A stretch of DNA of 64,000 bases from Timema cristinae (GCA_039000515.1 JBCFYV010000001.1:18081928-18145927), one strand, 5' to 3'. Shown: positions 36,515 to 54,860, counted from the stretch's first letter. The notes: generated by a model not told the origin, from the sequence alone. Program-made: numbers and translations.

Positions 36515-36742
36515 ATATAAGGCGTCAATGTAGCAATAAACTGGCCTGTCGATGAGGGGGATATTAGGGTTCAAATCCTGGTCGGATGTAGGTTACTGAG
36601 GGTGGTTTTTCAAAAATTGTTTTCCACTTTCCCTTTACGCAAATGTGTGTACACTTCCTCTTAACCTTGCTCATAGCTAGTCCATTAGCGAAATTAGTGC
36701 ATAGGTGTATAACCCAAAGGATCATTAATACTCGGTACTGGT
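36515..36742 (+). mobile_element. SINE type Ib, head shortened
   Basis: Begins inside the head at AAGGCGTCAATG; GGGTTCAAATCCTGGTCGG and body intact; tail decayed. Confidence 0.78.
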
Positions 36743-38507
36743 TAAAATTTTAAAAATAATTTAAAGGAAAGGCTTTAAATCAAATTAAAGTCCATTACTT
36801 AAAGTGTGTTGTGTTATTAATCTAATTATATTTGTTATTTTAGATTAAGCGAATAATAAAGTTTGTCTATTTGATATTGAAAGTGACTTCCGACATTAGC
36901 TTAGTTTTTTTAATATCCTATGGATAAAATTACATTATTTTTAAGTAAGAAATTTAAATAAAGTGTTCTCAAATTAACATTAATTTGCAATCGTGGTTTT
37001 AAAACTATATTTTTTTAAAGGCTTAAGAGCCCCAAAATGTATTACACTTAAATATTTTTAAGTGGCTTCCAACTTAATGTTTAAGTGATTTTTAGACTTT
37101 ATAATTTATAATTTAGTTGATACTTTTATAGCTACATATTGAATGAATACACTATTGACTTGCCGTTTCACCCATAATATTTTGTTTGCAATCATAGATA
37201 GATAAAAACCTAGAACTAGATTATATTTGAACTTGACATTTTGTAAGTAGAATACTATCTAGTTGTATTTTAATACACTCAAAACGTCTGAATAATTGTT
37301 TAAATACATTCAATTGCTAAAAATAGCCCTTAAAAGTGTTAAGAGCCATATATAATTTTTTGTTAGAATAGAACGACTACACTAATAGGTTTATTAGAGA
37401 AATATTGGGTTACTGCCAAGGTGATATGAGGATTTTTACATTTAGAAAGAAAGTCCTCAGAATTTTAAAGAAATACTTATCAAAGTAGTTATATCAATCC
37501 AAGTCTGATGGTGTAATTAGGTTACCTAATCAGTTCTCATTCATGACATAGCTATATAAACAATCAGTTTGTAAGGTTTTAAAATACAATTTGTGAAACT
37601 CCTGGCAAATAAACAAGGTAAGATTTAAAGTAAAAATTGTATAAAATAAATAGGCCTACAAAGTACATATGGCCTGCATTATTTTAAATAAAACCACTCA
37701 ACTTATTTTATTGTAGTAATTTATTATATTTGAATATTAAAGACTACTTCTTAATGAGAGCTTAAGAAAAATTGTCTAAATTAAATGTATTCATTAAATC
37801 AAAATAACATATCTAATACATTTGTATTTAACATTAATAAACACAGTCGGTTATTTAAGATGTTAACAAATGTGCACGATACATTTTTTATGCCTCAAAA
37901 GATTTTTAATGTTTAAAAATTCATTTTTTCCAAAGGCATATATGTCACATTGGTAATACCTATTTAAAGAATTTTTCCAAACTGTTGGTGATACATGCTG
38001 CAAAAATAGTTTATGTATTAAAAGGGCTCAACAATAAACAAGATATTACCAATAATAATATTCTCAGAAGTCTTGTAAAAATTGCTTCTTTTTGTACCCA
38101 TATGAGTACAGAAATCTGTAGTGAAATTAATAAAGAAAGATATATATTGTGATAAAAGCTAGCTAGTTTGGGAACTTGAATAACTCTTCAAAATTTAGGC
38201 GTATTTTTATAAATAAACTGGCATTATTGGAAGTATTTAACAGAAAAATAATTGAATGAGAAATACAAAATTTCTACCAAATAATCCGTAGCTATGTATT
38301 TACACAAAACTAATTATTACGTCAAGAGCACAGAAAAAAATTGAAAAAATAAAGAGTTGGCTGTTAATAAAACCTTATTTGGTTCAATTTGTAAATCTGC
38401 GATGCGATAAGGCATTTACTTTCAAAATATGTCAGCATTTATCCGTGTGGGCTACGCTTATGTATTTACTTAAACAAAGGTTGAGTAATAAGATTGAAGC
38501 TATATTC
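36743..38507. other. No feature recognised
   Basis: Longest repeat-poor AT-rich stretch before gene A. Confidence 0.55.
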
Positions 38508-38519
38508 TACTATCCCGTA

Positions 38520-38805
38520 GGTGACCTGGTGGTCTAGGGGTAAGGTGTCAGACTTCTGTGCTGGCGGCCGGGGTTCAAACCTCGGTACCGGCACAGATTT
38601 GTCTGATTACCAAACCCTTCCTTCACCTCTGACAAGACATCTTGTGAATGTGGGGAATGCCAGGCCTCCACCGTGGTTCGGATTCCACGTTAAACAGTAG
38701 GTCCTCCATTTCATCTCACAATCTACCTACCATTACACATTAGCGTAAGTGCGTATAATCCGAATGGGTAGTAAGACGCGGTGCTAATAATAATAATAAT
38801 TATAA
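38520..38805 (+). mobile_element. SINE type II, full length with 12-bp target duplication
   Basis: Intact head, body and AAT tail. TACTATCCCGTA at 38508-38519 is repeated at 38806-38817. Lies about 385 bp before the gene A TATA box. Confidence 0.94.
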
Positions 38806-39189
38806 TACTATCCCGTACACTCGACAAAATCCAGATAGTTAACCACATGGTCCAAGACTTTCTTCTCGCAATAGCCTGGAACACCCGTTCTCATGTGATT
38901 GATAATTGTGAATCTACCTTGATAAAGCAGGTGTGAACTTTCCTACAAATAATTTACCAATCCATAAATCTTAGAATGGGGTGTTAGTTAATAACTTTGA
39001 TTTGTTAAACCACGACCTCGAAAGGAGTATGTTACTGGGGAACGTTTGGAAAACATTGTTTTTTTAGTATCTTATGATTCTAATTGTAAGAACCTCTGTT
39101 AATAGGTTGTTTGTGTAATAAGGTTACTCCTAACCAAATTCTTGTGTAGTTCCTGCAGAACTTCTCAACAAGTGCTGAGCTCTGTGCTT

Positions 39190-39196
39190 TATAAAG
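39190..39196 (+). promoter_or_regulatory. TATA box of gene A
   Basis: TATAAAG about 145 bp before the ATG, in an otherwise AT-rich region. Transcription would start near 39220. A short noncoding exon ending at a GTAAAA donor (about 39233) could splice to the acceptor at 39326; this exon is inferred by analogy with gene B. Confidence 0.5.
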
Positions 39197-39335
39197 ATGG
39201 ATTAAGGAAGGTCTCATGGGTACATAGAGATGGTAAAAATTGAAACGAGTAATTCAGAAATCTCAAGAAAAATATGTTTCTAAATATATTATTATTATCA
39301 CAAAAATTTCACCATCTTTGTTTCAGAGTCTCAAA

Positions 39336-44283
<4,948 letters not shown>

Positions 44284-45043
44284 TTGACTCTACCTCAACC
44301 TTTTAGACTATATCCCTATGTTGATCGTACAATACACCAGTGGCTTTGTGACTTCAGCAGCTACCCTTTGATCTGCGATCCACTCTACAACGTCAACTTT
44401 ATATAAGATACATAAAAGGTGTACTATAAAATATGGGACCCATCTCAGCGTTGAATAGGAGAGACAAAAACAATGAAAGAAGTCCATATAAACAGGTCCC
44501 ATTTGACCTTGCTTCCTAGTTATAGTCTTCTTTGTACTCTAGTAATGTGGAGCTGATTAACATTATAGGCAGTGCTTGAAATGACCAACTTAGGCCTGAC
44601 TGCAGTCGTCATGCCGTAGAATTCCACACTCTTAAAAAATAGTAGGTTTATGGAATAACCAGGAATAACTCATAGAACATGTCTAGTCAACAGGTCAAAA
44701 TATATAAAGTGTATACAAACAGTTTAGTTGAATCACTTTGCTGTAGCTAAGGGACAAAGTCAAATGAAACACATGTTTATATGAACTTCTTTAATTGTTT
44801 TTTGTCTCCTGCCCACCACTAAAGGGAGTCCCACATTTTTAAATACACACACACACACATATATATGTATATTTAAATCCTATAAAATTATACCTTTCTT
44901 GTCAATGAACCATAAACATAAATATATATCGTGTGGCCAGACAGGTGTATCTTTATCTATGCAACCAGTATTATTGATACTATTACTATTTATATGTAAT
45001 TATGTAAACTCTGGATGTAACTTGATTGAAAAATCAAACACAA

Positions 45044-45049
45044 AATAAA
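45044..45049 (+). terminator. Candidate poly(A) signal of gene A
   Basis: AATAAA about 760 bp after the stop codon, in an AT-rich 3' flank. No closer canonical hexamer stood out. Position inferred only. Confidence 0.35.
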
Positions 45050-45692
45050 AACCATAAATATTTATTTATCTACGCTTTTTATTCTTCTCATTTGTAACGA
45101 GCCCAATACTTGTTAAAACATTACATTATATTTTGTTACTCAACTGAGCAGCTGGGGAGTTGGGAATATTTCACAGTTACTCAGGAATTATTGTTGGGCA
45201 AATTTCTCATAGCTAGCTCGTGATTACTCGGTATCCCCAAGCCCACTGGTCACATCGGTAGGTGAGAATAAAGGGATGGACCTTGTCTGATATAGTTTTT
45301 GGTGATGGGTAAGTCAGATATTGAATCCTGACCAACTGTTATGATTTTTTTCCCTTCGACACAAATATTGTATTTTTTTTATGGTTGATTTCCTCACATC
45401 TAACTAGTTAATTTATATTATATATTTGCAGATAGTTAATAGGATTAGTAGGAAATAAAAATTCGCGTAGCTTTATAATATTTTACTTGGTATGATATAA
45501 GAAAAATTGTCGTTTGATAAATTTATAAGTAAACAGGAATATTTGTTTGAAAATCACAATCATCTACTAATATTGATATTAAAGACAAGTAGAAATAATA
45601 AACATGCGTCTGGAATCAGCAATAAAGAGATGTTATTCATTACTAACCTTAAGTAATCATTCGAACTTGTAAAAGTGATGAATATAGGTCCA

Positions 45693-45938
45693 AGATTCAG
45701 TGGCTGAATGAATGGTTTAAGGCGTCACTCTTGTGTTATATAGGCCTGCTCAAGACGGGAAGGTATGAGTTCGAATTCCAGTCAATTGTACTGAAGGTAA
45801 TTTTTCTTAAATATTTTCTCATTCTCCTTCTAAGCAAATGCATTTGGATAACCTCTCCTTTCTCATCTCTATCCAATTAGATTAATGATCATCTATGTGT
45901 ATAACCTGAACGGTTAGTAAGACACGGTGATTAAAAAT
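45693..45938 (+). mobile_element. SINE type Ib
   Basis: TTCAGTGGCTGAATGAATGG head, GAGTTCGAATTCCAG B box, GGTTAGTAAGACACGGTGA tail. Confidence 0.8.
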
Positions 45939-46076
45939 AATATATTTTTATCAATATTTTTTGTTATTAAAATATATTTGTACTATTAAATATATTACAT
46001 TTTTTTAATGTATTATATGATTATACACTTGGCTCATTATAATATAATTATAATGTTGAATATGTAATTTTATTTT

Positions 46077-46340
46077 ATTTTTAGCATATCGTCTTACAAC
46101 CCGTTCGGGCTATACGCCTATGTACTAATTACACTAATGTGTTAGAGATTAGAAAGGTTCTAAGTATTAGGAAGATTTAATTTAGAGAAAGTAACCTGAA
46201 TTTGTGTGAGGGGAGGGTAGAAAACATTTAGGGAAAACCACCCTCAGTGCACCCAATAGGGATTGAACCTTACTACCGTCCTTGGTAGTCTAGTTTACTA
46301 CGAGAGTAGCACGTTAGACCATGTGGCCACTGAAGTGTAT
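46077..46340 (-). mobile_element. SINE type Ib
   Basis: CTTACAACCCGTTCGGGC at the left, GACCATGTGGCCACTGAAG at the right; a small internal duplication near 46160. Confidence 0.85.
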
Positions 46341-47261
46341 TGTGTTATTATATCATTGTAATATATTTGTATTCTTACTATATATTATTTAAATAGCTAT
46401 AGTAATATTATTTTACTAATATTTATATAACTAATAGTTAACTATTACAATAAAGAAAATTGCATACATAAATTTAAACAATTTTTGCAAAAAAAGAAAA
46501 AAGATATCACCAGCGTCAGACACCTGTTGAACATTTATCAGTAGCACACCATTTTCTCTCAAAGCTCTCGGTCGGGGTTTTAAATAAAACAGCTTTCAAT
46601 AGAACGCACTTACTAAACACGTGAATTACCTAGAAACTTGGAGGATACTTTCAAACAAGTAGTTGAACATTGTTGTTCAATTTAAACATTTTAAAAATGA
46701 AACCTTTTATTAATACAACGTGATTTTCTTATAAAAATGATCTTATATCTGGATATATAATAAAAAATATATCTAGCTGTAATTATTGACAGCCTTGGGA
46801 ACCTATGTCAAAATAAGCAAATACCAATTATAGACACAATAAGAAGCTTCTAATCTTATATAATTGGTTTACATATATAATTTACACACAAGACGAAAGC
46901 TGTTTCATTGTTATTATATTCATATCTAATGATGTCATTCAAAAGCATATTATCTTTTCTGAACAAGTATACACATAAACTATTCACATATTTAATAAAT
47001 TTGTTTAAGTAATTGTGAAAGAATGATAGCTTTTAAACCATCACGAATAAATCCCAGTGTGTATGATTATTTCAAATTTCAAATAATCCCTTTAAAAATT
47101 TTTCCCGGATATTAACCCGAAGAGTTTCAATGATTTGTTTTAATTAAAAAACTCGCACAGGAAGAATGTGCTAAAACATTAAATCAAAAAATAATTATAA
47201 AACTAAGCCTAAATTTAACAAAACTATTATTTCTTTAGACAGGGCTTTATCAAGCTTTAAG

Positions 47262-47263
<2 letters not shown>
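46341..47263. other. No feature recognised
   Basis: AT-rich intergenic DNA between genes A and B. Confidence 0.55.
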
Positions 47264-47292
<29 letters not shown>

Positions 47293-47533
47293 TGTATGTG
47301 TTGTATGTGTTGTATATGTGTTGTATGTGTATGTATGTGTATGTATGTGTATGTATGTATATTGTATGTGTATGTATGTGTATGTATTGTAATGTATATG
47401 TATGTGTGTATATGTATATGTATTATATGTATATGTATATTATGTGTATATGTTATATGTAGTATTGTATGTATGTATGTATGTATGTATGTAGTATGTA
47501 TGTATGTATGTATGTATGTATGTATGTATGTTG

Positions 47534-47565
<32 letters not shown>

Positions 47566-47590
47566 TGTATGTATGTATGTATGTATGTAT
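47264..47590 (+). repeat. (TATG)n-rich array
   Basis: Long array of TATG with TGTG and TATA variants in the middle and pure TATG at both ends. Confidence 0.95.
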
Positions 47591-47744
47591 TAGTATTATG
47601 TAAATGTTAATGCCATGTATTATGTACTTGAGTGCTACACACAAATGTTAAATTGCCATTCAGAATTGGACAATTATTATATAATTCATGTATTTGTATA
47701 TAAATGTTATAATTATGTATATGATTTAAATTAAGAACGTCGTT

Positions 47745-47850
47745 ATAGCGTTTGTGCCATCGTTGCCACCTTCATATGAATATAAACTGCTTGGATTCGA
47801 GTTCCAGATAGGTATTACCTGAACAGTTAGTAAGACGCATGGATATAAAA
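47745..47850 (+). mobile_element. SINE type Ib, deleted fragment
   Basis: Head end (GGATTCGAGTTCCAG) joined directly to tail (CCTGAACAGTTAGTAAGACG); the body is missing. Confidence 0.5.
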
Positions 47851-48634
47851 TAAACAAAATAATTAAAAAGCATTTACTTGAGGATTATTTTTTTTCATTA
47901 ATGTCTACGAAATTTCAATCTTGTAACCGCACTTTATTTATTAAGTGGAAATAATTATAAACTATTAAAATACAAAGTACCTGATTTAATAATAATAAAA
48001 GTTAAGGTGCACCACACAAATTAAAGCTCTATTTAATCTTAAAATATATATACTCACTGAATATTTGTTAAGATTTGTGAACGGAAATAATATACATTGT
48101 TACAGAGCTCCAACAAAAGAAACTAAATGAAATAATTTATACTGTTACATAAACATTGAGAAAAGAGGAACATATCCATCCACCTGAGAACATAGCAATA
48201 AATTTCATTTTCAAAGTTGCATTAAAAAATTGTATATATTTGGTTCTAGCCCAGAAGCGATTATTCTTATAAGCATATATTTCTAATAAAATATATTAAT
48301 TTTTAACCAGGATACAACCTTACAACAATAAACTCTTTGTATTTAAAATAATTTCAGGAAATTTGTGATATGTAAGGTATCCTTAAACTAATTTGCGTAA
48401 GAAAACTAGAACTTCCACTTTGTTTGTTATCTTAAACCTTGTCTAGATAAGTTTAATCAAAATCGTTAGAGCAGATTTAGAGAGAATCAAAATTTTATCT
48501 TTTTGCCCTTATGTAAGTTACCATTAGTTTTATGGTTAGATATCTAACATTAAACACTCTCAGGATTGCCTTATAAAAACGCTTAATATCAACTTTTAGC
48601 TTGATCGGTAAAATAGTTTAGGCTATATTTGGCG

Positions 48635-48636
<2 letters not shown>
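47851..48636. other. No feature recognised
   Basis: AT-rich. Confidence 0.55.

Positions 48637-48716
<80 letters not shown>
48637..48716 (+). repeat. (AC)n microsatellite
   Basis: About 40 perfect AC units. Confidence 0.97.
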
Positions 48717-48720
<4 letters not shown>

Positions 48721-48783
48721 AGACATACGGATTTGGGAAAGCCATTTTTTCAGTTTCAGTGGGTCATGAACATCAACAATTAT

Positions 48784-48785
<2 letters not shown>

Positions 48786-48815
<30 letters not shown>
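48786..48815. repeat. (TA)n microsatellite
   Basis: About 15 units, 70 bp after the AC run. Confidence 0.95.
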
Positions 48816-48818
<3 letters not shown>

Positions 48819-49943
48819 ACTATCAAATCATTCTTCTTCCGCTTGGAAAAAAAAGAGAGCTACATCGCACATACAATTTCATAAAAACAATTACATAATT
48901 TTGTCTAGGTGTTTGATGCGTCGTATTAAATAAAGGTAAAGCTAAATCCATGTCAATGACATCTTACACAATCGTTTTGGTAAGTGGATGTTAAAAAAAA
49001 ATTATATTTAACACAAGATAAACCACTTGAAAGATTAAAAATTTTTGACCGGACCATGTGTATTTTGAATAGATAAGATGGGATCACTTTATTTAGACAA
49101 TGATCAAATAATCACCCTGACCATTGATCACAATCTTAGATCTTTTATTATCTGACCTAGAGCCGAGACTATTTTACTTTTTGGGTTCAAACTTGATATT
49201 CAGGGTTTTTATAAGTTTTTTCACGAGGATTTTTATTGAAAATAAGCTCTAACAATTTTTATGAAATTTTATATCTAGTCACGGATTAACAATACAAATA
49301 AAATAGCAACCCTCAATTTACCATTTAAATAATTTGAGGGTACTTTACATGAATGGAGACTTACAATTTTGATCATATAGCCGTAGTTATTTAATGTACG
49401 AAATAACTTATGATTGTAAGGTGGTAGTACTATAAAAGAAAATAATTTATTTAAAATATAATTTTAAAACACCACAATATAAGAGAATATTTATTTTATA
49501 AAATCTTCAACATTATAAAATTGATTGTTTTGATCTTTGGTGGAGTGTTTCTGCAACATTGTTTATATTTATATTCACAAATTTTAAGATAAAATTAGAA
49601 AGTCTATAAGATGCACCATATCACTTATTTTTTACATTTTTGTTTCAATTTATCTCAGATACATGCGATTAGTGGCCTAACCTTATTTAACACAACAACT
49701 AGACCCAATACCATAGCGTTATCACTTAGTGAAAATAAGTTACTAATTGAAGTATTTTAAACCTGGTTTAGAAATCAACTCCAACCACGATCTACCAACT
49801 GAGCTAATTTTTTTGTGTTAGCGTGCGTATTTAAAGTACAGTGTACTTACATAAGACTTATACATTAACAAACTAAGGCTATGCTATTGCAATCAACCAC
49901 GGTAAGTGAGAAATTGTCGCAAGGACGTTCAGCTCTATAGCAA
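48816..49943. other. No feature recognised
   Basis: AT-rich; no exon. Confidence 0.55.
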
Positions 49944-50436
49944 TAATCTATACTTATAAAATAACATGTCCTGACTGACTGACTGACTGATTCATCATCG
50001 CCGAGCGCAAACTATCAAGGCTACAAGCATGAAATTCGGACTGTATATTAATTTTGTTATGTAGGCACCCACTAAGAAAGGATTTTAGAAAATTCCACCC
50101 CAAAGGGGTCAAAATAGGGGATGATAATATGTATGAATATATGTATGAAAGTCCGTCATTTTGAAAGTTACATAAACAAAATTTTGTATTTCGGTTATTG
50201 ACGTAAAACAAATAAATATGTGTTTCAGGAATTTTGGAAATTTTATTTAATAAGGGATGAAAAAGGTAGTGAAAGTTTGTATCGGACTTGCATTATTTTT
50301 GATTTGAGGTCAAGTTATGGTCATCAACGTAACGTAATATTTTAAATTAATTTGTAAATACATATATATTTTTTCGTATTTGTATATAATCAACTTCCAC
50401 GCGAGCAAAGCTGCGGGCAACAGCTATCTAGTTATT
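49944..50436 (-). mobile_element. 470-490 bp retroelement-like repeat, copy 3
   Basis: Almost base-for-base the same as copy 1, including TAATCTATACTTATAAAATA at the left edge and GCTATCTAGTTATT at the right edge. Confidence 0.8.
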
Positions 50437-50865
50437 TATAAGATGCGTTATTTCAAGATATGGCTAAGGCTAACGTCAAGATAAAGTAAAATTATTCTAT
50501 TATGACTCTTTTTTTTCCCTTAACAACTCTATGGATTGAGTTTTAAAAATAGAAAAAATATGTATGTAAATGTGAAATTTTCTCATTTTCAACGACTTGT
50601 TAAGCATGTTTACGGATCTATGAGACCAGATTTGATTAAAAAGGTCTCTAGAATTAGTATTCCTCTAACAAATACAATAGTTTTTTTTATGGGTTCACAA
50701 TATATGATTTTTATTTATTTGAGAACTAGCAGTGAGCTTTCTTCTTTACCTTTAGATTAGAAGATTTATGCTTTTTATTGCTCCTATTTCTTATTGACAA
50801 TGGCAAATGATGGTTGTGAGTGGATAGAGGGAGTATAGTCTTAGACAGAATAGAGAATAATATTA
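50437..50865. other. No gene recognised
   Basis: A 74-codon frame at 50536-50760 has no recognisable motif. Confidence 0.5.
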
Positions 50866-51133
50866 TTAATAATAATAATATTTAGCACCGTGTCTTACTA
50901 CCCGTTCGGGTTATACGCTTTAAGTACTAATTACACTAATGGATTAGGAATTAGGAAGGTTGAATTAGAGGAAGTGAACCCGCATTTGCGTGGAGTGAGG
51001 GTGGAAAACAATTTAGGAACTCCCCTCCCCCCCCCATTTCACCCGACCGAGATTCGAACCTCGATTTCCCCGTCCTCAGCAGTTGAGCTCAACACGACAA
51101 GCGCGTCAGCCAACTACGCCACCGAGGCGGGTA
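50866..51133 (-). mobile_element. SINE type Ia, well preserved
   Basis: AAT repeats and tail at the left, CCAACTACGCCACCGAGGC at the right; B box intact. Confidence 0.9.
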
Positions 51134-51373
51134 AAAATATAGAAGTAGTCTCATAAAACAATACAGACCAATGCAGTTTGGTGTGGCCCTGACAGCGATT
51201 GGTACATTCTCGTTGACAGAGGAGGCCTTAACACCCGGCCATTATTCCCACGATCATGCTACACTGCTTAGAATAATTATCACACATATGTATTTGATCG
51301 CTATCAATGTGGTTTTGAAGTGGCCTGATACAATATGGACTTGAAGATATTTTAATCTACTCATATCATATAG

Positions 51374-51606
51374 ATTACTAGCTCTTGCCCGTGACTTCAT
51401 TCGCGTTTTCACTCTCTTTTTTTTTAAATGACTCGCCCCACCACCTATTGTAAAATCCGGAAATTGAGGGTAAAATTATTTAGGTTGCTATTAAAAAAAT
51501 CTGGCCTTATTCCTTGTCTACATCATAAAGGGAACATCTGAGCAAAATTTCAGCTTTCTAGGCACAAGGGTTTGGGCTGGGCGTTGATGAGTCAGGACTT
51601 ATCTTT

Positions 51607-51625
<19 letters not shown>
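51374..51625 (+). mobile_element. Related retroelement-like repeat, diverged
   Basis: Same plan as the three copies above: TACTAGCTCTTGCCCGTGAC at the start, AAAATTTCAGCTTTCTAGG inside, GATGAGTCAGGACTTATC and a TA-rich run at the end, but a different body. Confidence 0.55.
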
Positions 51626-51646
<21 letters not shown>

Positions 51647-51692
51647 ATATATATATATATATATATATATAATAAATAAATATATATATAGG
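51613..51692. repeat. AT-rich palindromic microsatellite
   Basis: TA run, AAAAA, TA run and AAATAAATA; ends the element at 51374. Confidence 0.9.
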
Positions 51693-52124
51693 TGAAACAA
51701 TGTGTGTACATTTTCAGATGTCAACAAGAAACGCGTGAGATACGTTAAAAGAACACAGATCTAAATTAAAACGATTCTAGCACTATAAAATACACAACAT
51801 CCTGCCCCCTAACCAATGATTCACAAGAGATAGATCTTTCAGGAACTGAGCCCATGGTAGTTATCTCAATAAATAGACACAGTTCTGAATACTGGACTAC
51901 AAAACTATAAAATATATTCTATATCTTAAATGCAAAATGTGATATTACTATTGAAAAAAAAACTGTTACCTCTGTGTCAGCTCAAATCTTTGCTACCCGG
52001 ATAAGTTAACATTTATTTCACGTGGGAAGAATATGAACTAAAATTTCCAAGAAATATAAGATTATGGGAGAAAAGAGAAACTCATAAACTCAATCTTGAG
52101 GTTTGGGATTAAGAGCCCGTTAAG

Positions 52125-52245
52125 GTTGAACTTAGGGTACTTTTTCCTCAATTGTTTTATTCTCCAGATTCATGCAAATCCAACCTTTCTGACCATCACC
52201 TCGACGCTGTGGATATGCGGATAGCCTAGATAGGTAAAAGGGTGC
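52125..52245 (+). mobile_element. SINE type Ib, decayed
   Basis: AGGGTACTTTTTCCTC and CCAGATTCATGCAAATCC resemble the body; the tail is vague. Confidence 0.35.
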
Positions 52246-52459
52246 TTTGAGTAGAGGAAAATAATGTTTGTTTCAAAATAAATGATCTAACCACTATAAT
52301 AGATAAAAAAAATGGGGTGTGGCTGTGTCATAGACATGGCCGTGTGTTGTACGTGAATACGTTATGTATTTGACGACAGCTGACGATTAAAACTTAAACG
52401 ATCATCGTAGCTTCTCCGAGTCAACAGTTATACTAATTGCAAATCTCTATACGCAGCAA

Positions 52460-52560
52460 AATAACCTCAAAATGGCGGCGCTTCCCCTCCACCGCGCGCG
52501 ATGCGTCATTGTTCTCGCGTATTGTAATGCATTCTTTGATCCTTTAGCTATCCAGTGGTA
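52460..52560. promoter_or_regulatory. CpG-rich patch with YY1/Pho-like motif
   Basis: CAAAATGGCGGC at 52468-52479, then CCACCGCGCGCGATGCGTCA. Strikingly GC- and CpG-rich for this window. No exon is recognised next to it. Confidence 0.35.
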
Positions 52561-52894
52561 TAAATTAATTTTGGATGTAGAGGATAGATTCGAAACTACA
52601 ACGCTAAACTGTATCCCTCGATTTTGTTATCATTAGGTTTTTTGGATTGCCCTCGTATGGTAGCAAATTTAAAGACGTATTCACGTCAAAATGCCACTAC
52701 ATTTGTATTCTTTGTAATACAAATAAATCGCATCCTTAGCGTGACACAAAATAATAATCATCTTCTGCCAGAATACCAGAAAAAGGACACACAAAAAAAG
52801 AGTTAGCCACCATTCCCCATCCCAACGCTTCAATTAAGGAGCTAATATAATGTACTCAATAAAAGGTAAGTGTTTTTGAAATGTTTATAGTAAA

Positions 52895-53176
52895 AAAATA
52901 TTTATCAATTACAAATAGAGTGTTTAATTTTATTCTCACGGTGATATCAACAGCTGTTAAGTATCTGTCATGGGCATAATGGCATTAGAAGATAAACTTT
53001 ATAAACGAAGAGAAAGAGTTGTCAATAAATTACATGAAATTCTTTACAGATATTCAACAATTGTTGTGAAGGAAATTAAACTCTATGTTTTTAATGGAGC
53101 AATATTTTATTTGGTTTGGCCAAAAAGTGTTGTGATATAAAAAAATCTCTAAAGACACAGGCCTTTTGTCGCGTCC
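52895..53176. mobile_element. Foldback element family F, copy 4
   Basis: More diverged inner arms, but it keeps the outer end GGCCTTTTGTCGCGTCCCC, which matches the terminal sequence of copy 5. Confidence 0.75.
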
Positions 53177-53450
53177 CCAATAATCCTAACTTAGTCGAAG
53201 TGGGAAAAAGATATGTTCTCTTTTTTTCGTAGGCCTATTCACCTATACTTATGGAGATTTTTATAGTTAAATAATTCATGGGATTTCATTCAACGTCATA
53301 GTTGACAAAGCGACCTCGAATGTCATAAAACCATAAAAGGAATTATATTGTTAATCGATATTTGTTTTAAAGTATATTCTTAGTATCGGATAGAATATTT
53401 AAAAATTATTAATTTTATATTATCATTGGGTGTTCTGTCTTAAGACAGAT

Positions 53451-53760
53451 CCCTTCCCATTGTCAGTTAACTTTCACTACTAATGCGTCCTTGTCCTTGT
53501 CCTCCTTCAATTCTCAGAGTTTTATTCCTTCTTTCAAGTCCTCCAAGATTAATAATTTGAATCTTCTTCCTGAACTCCTCTTGCTTCATCCTTTCCTTCT
53601 ATGACGTCATGCAGAAGAAAGTTTCTTCCTAAGGATATGTCCAATCCAGTTTGCTTTAAACCACAGAATCACATCAAAAATGGTTCTCTTCTTAGGACTT
53701 TTTCATTTTGTAGCCCTTTCTGTCAACCTGATCTTATTTCTATATTTAAAAATGTATTAA
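53451..53760 (-). mobile_element. LINE reverse transcriptase relic (antisense)
   Basis: On the minus strand: FKANWIGHILR, then in another frame LHDVIEGKDEA, typical of the region just after the reverse transcriptase domain. A diverged partner lies at 61640-61930. Confidence 0.55.
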
Positions 53761-53995
53761 ACTGTTTAATTTGAATAGTTATATTTCTAAACACTAAGAA
53801 ATAACCTTTTGTTAGAATGCAAATTTGCACCTTGTTTCACCTAATGAACAGGGTGGTTATAATCACTAATAAGTTTACTAGCAATAGTCTCATATAATTA
53901 TTACATTTCAAGTTACAAATAGATTATAACTAGCCACAATATCTCAAAGTCATTTAGGTACACAAATCACAAGTCTAATATAATAATATAAAAAC

Positions 53996-54228
53996 ACTCC
54001 GGTGGTCAATGATCTAATGCGTCTTTCTCGTGTAAGAGTGGCCTGCTCAAAACAAGGAGATTGGGGTTCGAATCTAGATCGGGCGTACTGCAGGTGGTTT
54101 CCTAAATGGTTTCTTTCATATTTTCATTCCACGCAAATATTGATAGATTACCTCTAAAATTCTTTCTTACGCATTAGATTAATTATAAATGAAAATTATT
54201 TAACATGTAGGATGTAGCGATTAAAAAA
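53996..54228 (+). mobile_element. SINE type Ib
   Basis: CTCCGGTGGTCAATGATCT, TTGGGGTTCGAATCTAG, body present, tail reduced. Confidence 0.75.
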
Positions 54229-54634
54229 TATATAAATATATTAGTTTATATTTTTAAAATAAAAAGAACATTAAAGGTATTTACCAACTTATCAAAATAA
54301 ACAATATTATGTTATGAACAAAAATATTTTCATAATATTTAGATTCCGAGATTAATTACACATTGAAATGGCAAACTATTTAACCTTTGGAATGTCTTAG
54401 ATTTCTTTAATGTATTTTTCAAGTACGTATTTTGATATACTATCAATGATTGAACTTTGGTTAAGTACATCATTTTAACAGATTGCGTTTAACATTTTGT
54501 TAATATTATCATGAAATCACTTGAAAGGACTCTACTTTTTATACTAATCAATGCCAAGTTGTTGAAAGTATTTCAAGATGTTACGTTTGTTACATTCAAG
54601 GTAATATTAAATAAATATATACTAATTTTTTTTT

Positions 54635-54860
54635 ACACATATTGCGTCTTAATACCGATTTAGACCGTTTACATATTTACCATTATGACGTAAGGATGAG
54701 TTAAAAAAGATAACCTACTTATTTTTTTCTAAGGAACGTGAGAATTCATTTATAAAAAAAACCTATTATTACACCTGACCAGGACTCAAACCCACCTCAA
54801 AGATACCATCAAACCAGACAAGTGGAAACTAGCGCGTGTATCCACGAGCCCACCAGTGTG
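54635..54860 (-). mobile_element. SINE type Ib, decayed
   Basis: TTGCGTCTTAATACCG tail, GACCAGGACTCAAACCC B-box side, GAGCCCACCAGTGTGG head. Confidence 0.55.

Noticed and set aside
47268..47644. Met/Tyr/Val/Cys-rich frames on both strands
   Set aside because: Translation of the second TATG array.
50536..50760. 74-codon open frame
   Set aside because: AT-rich, no recognisable domain.
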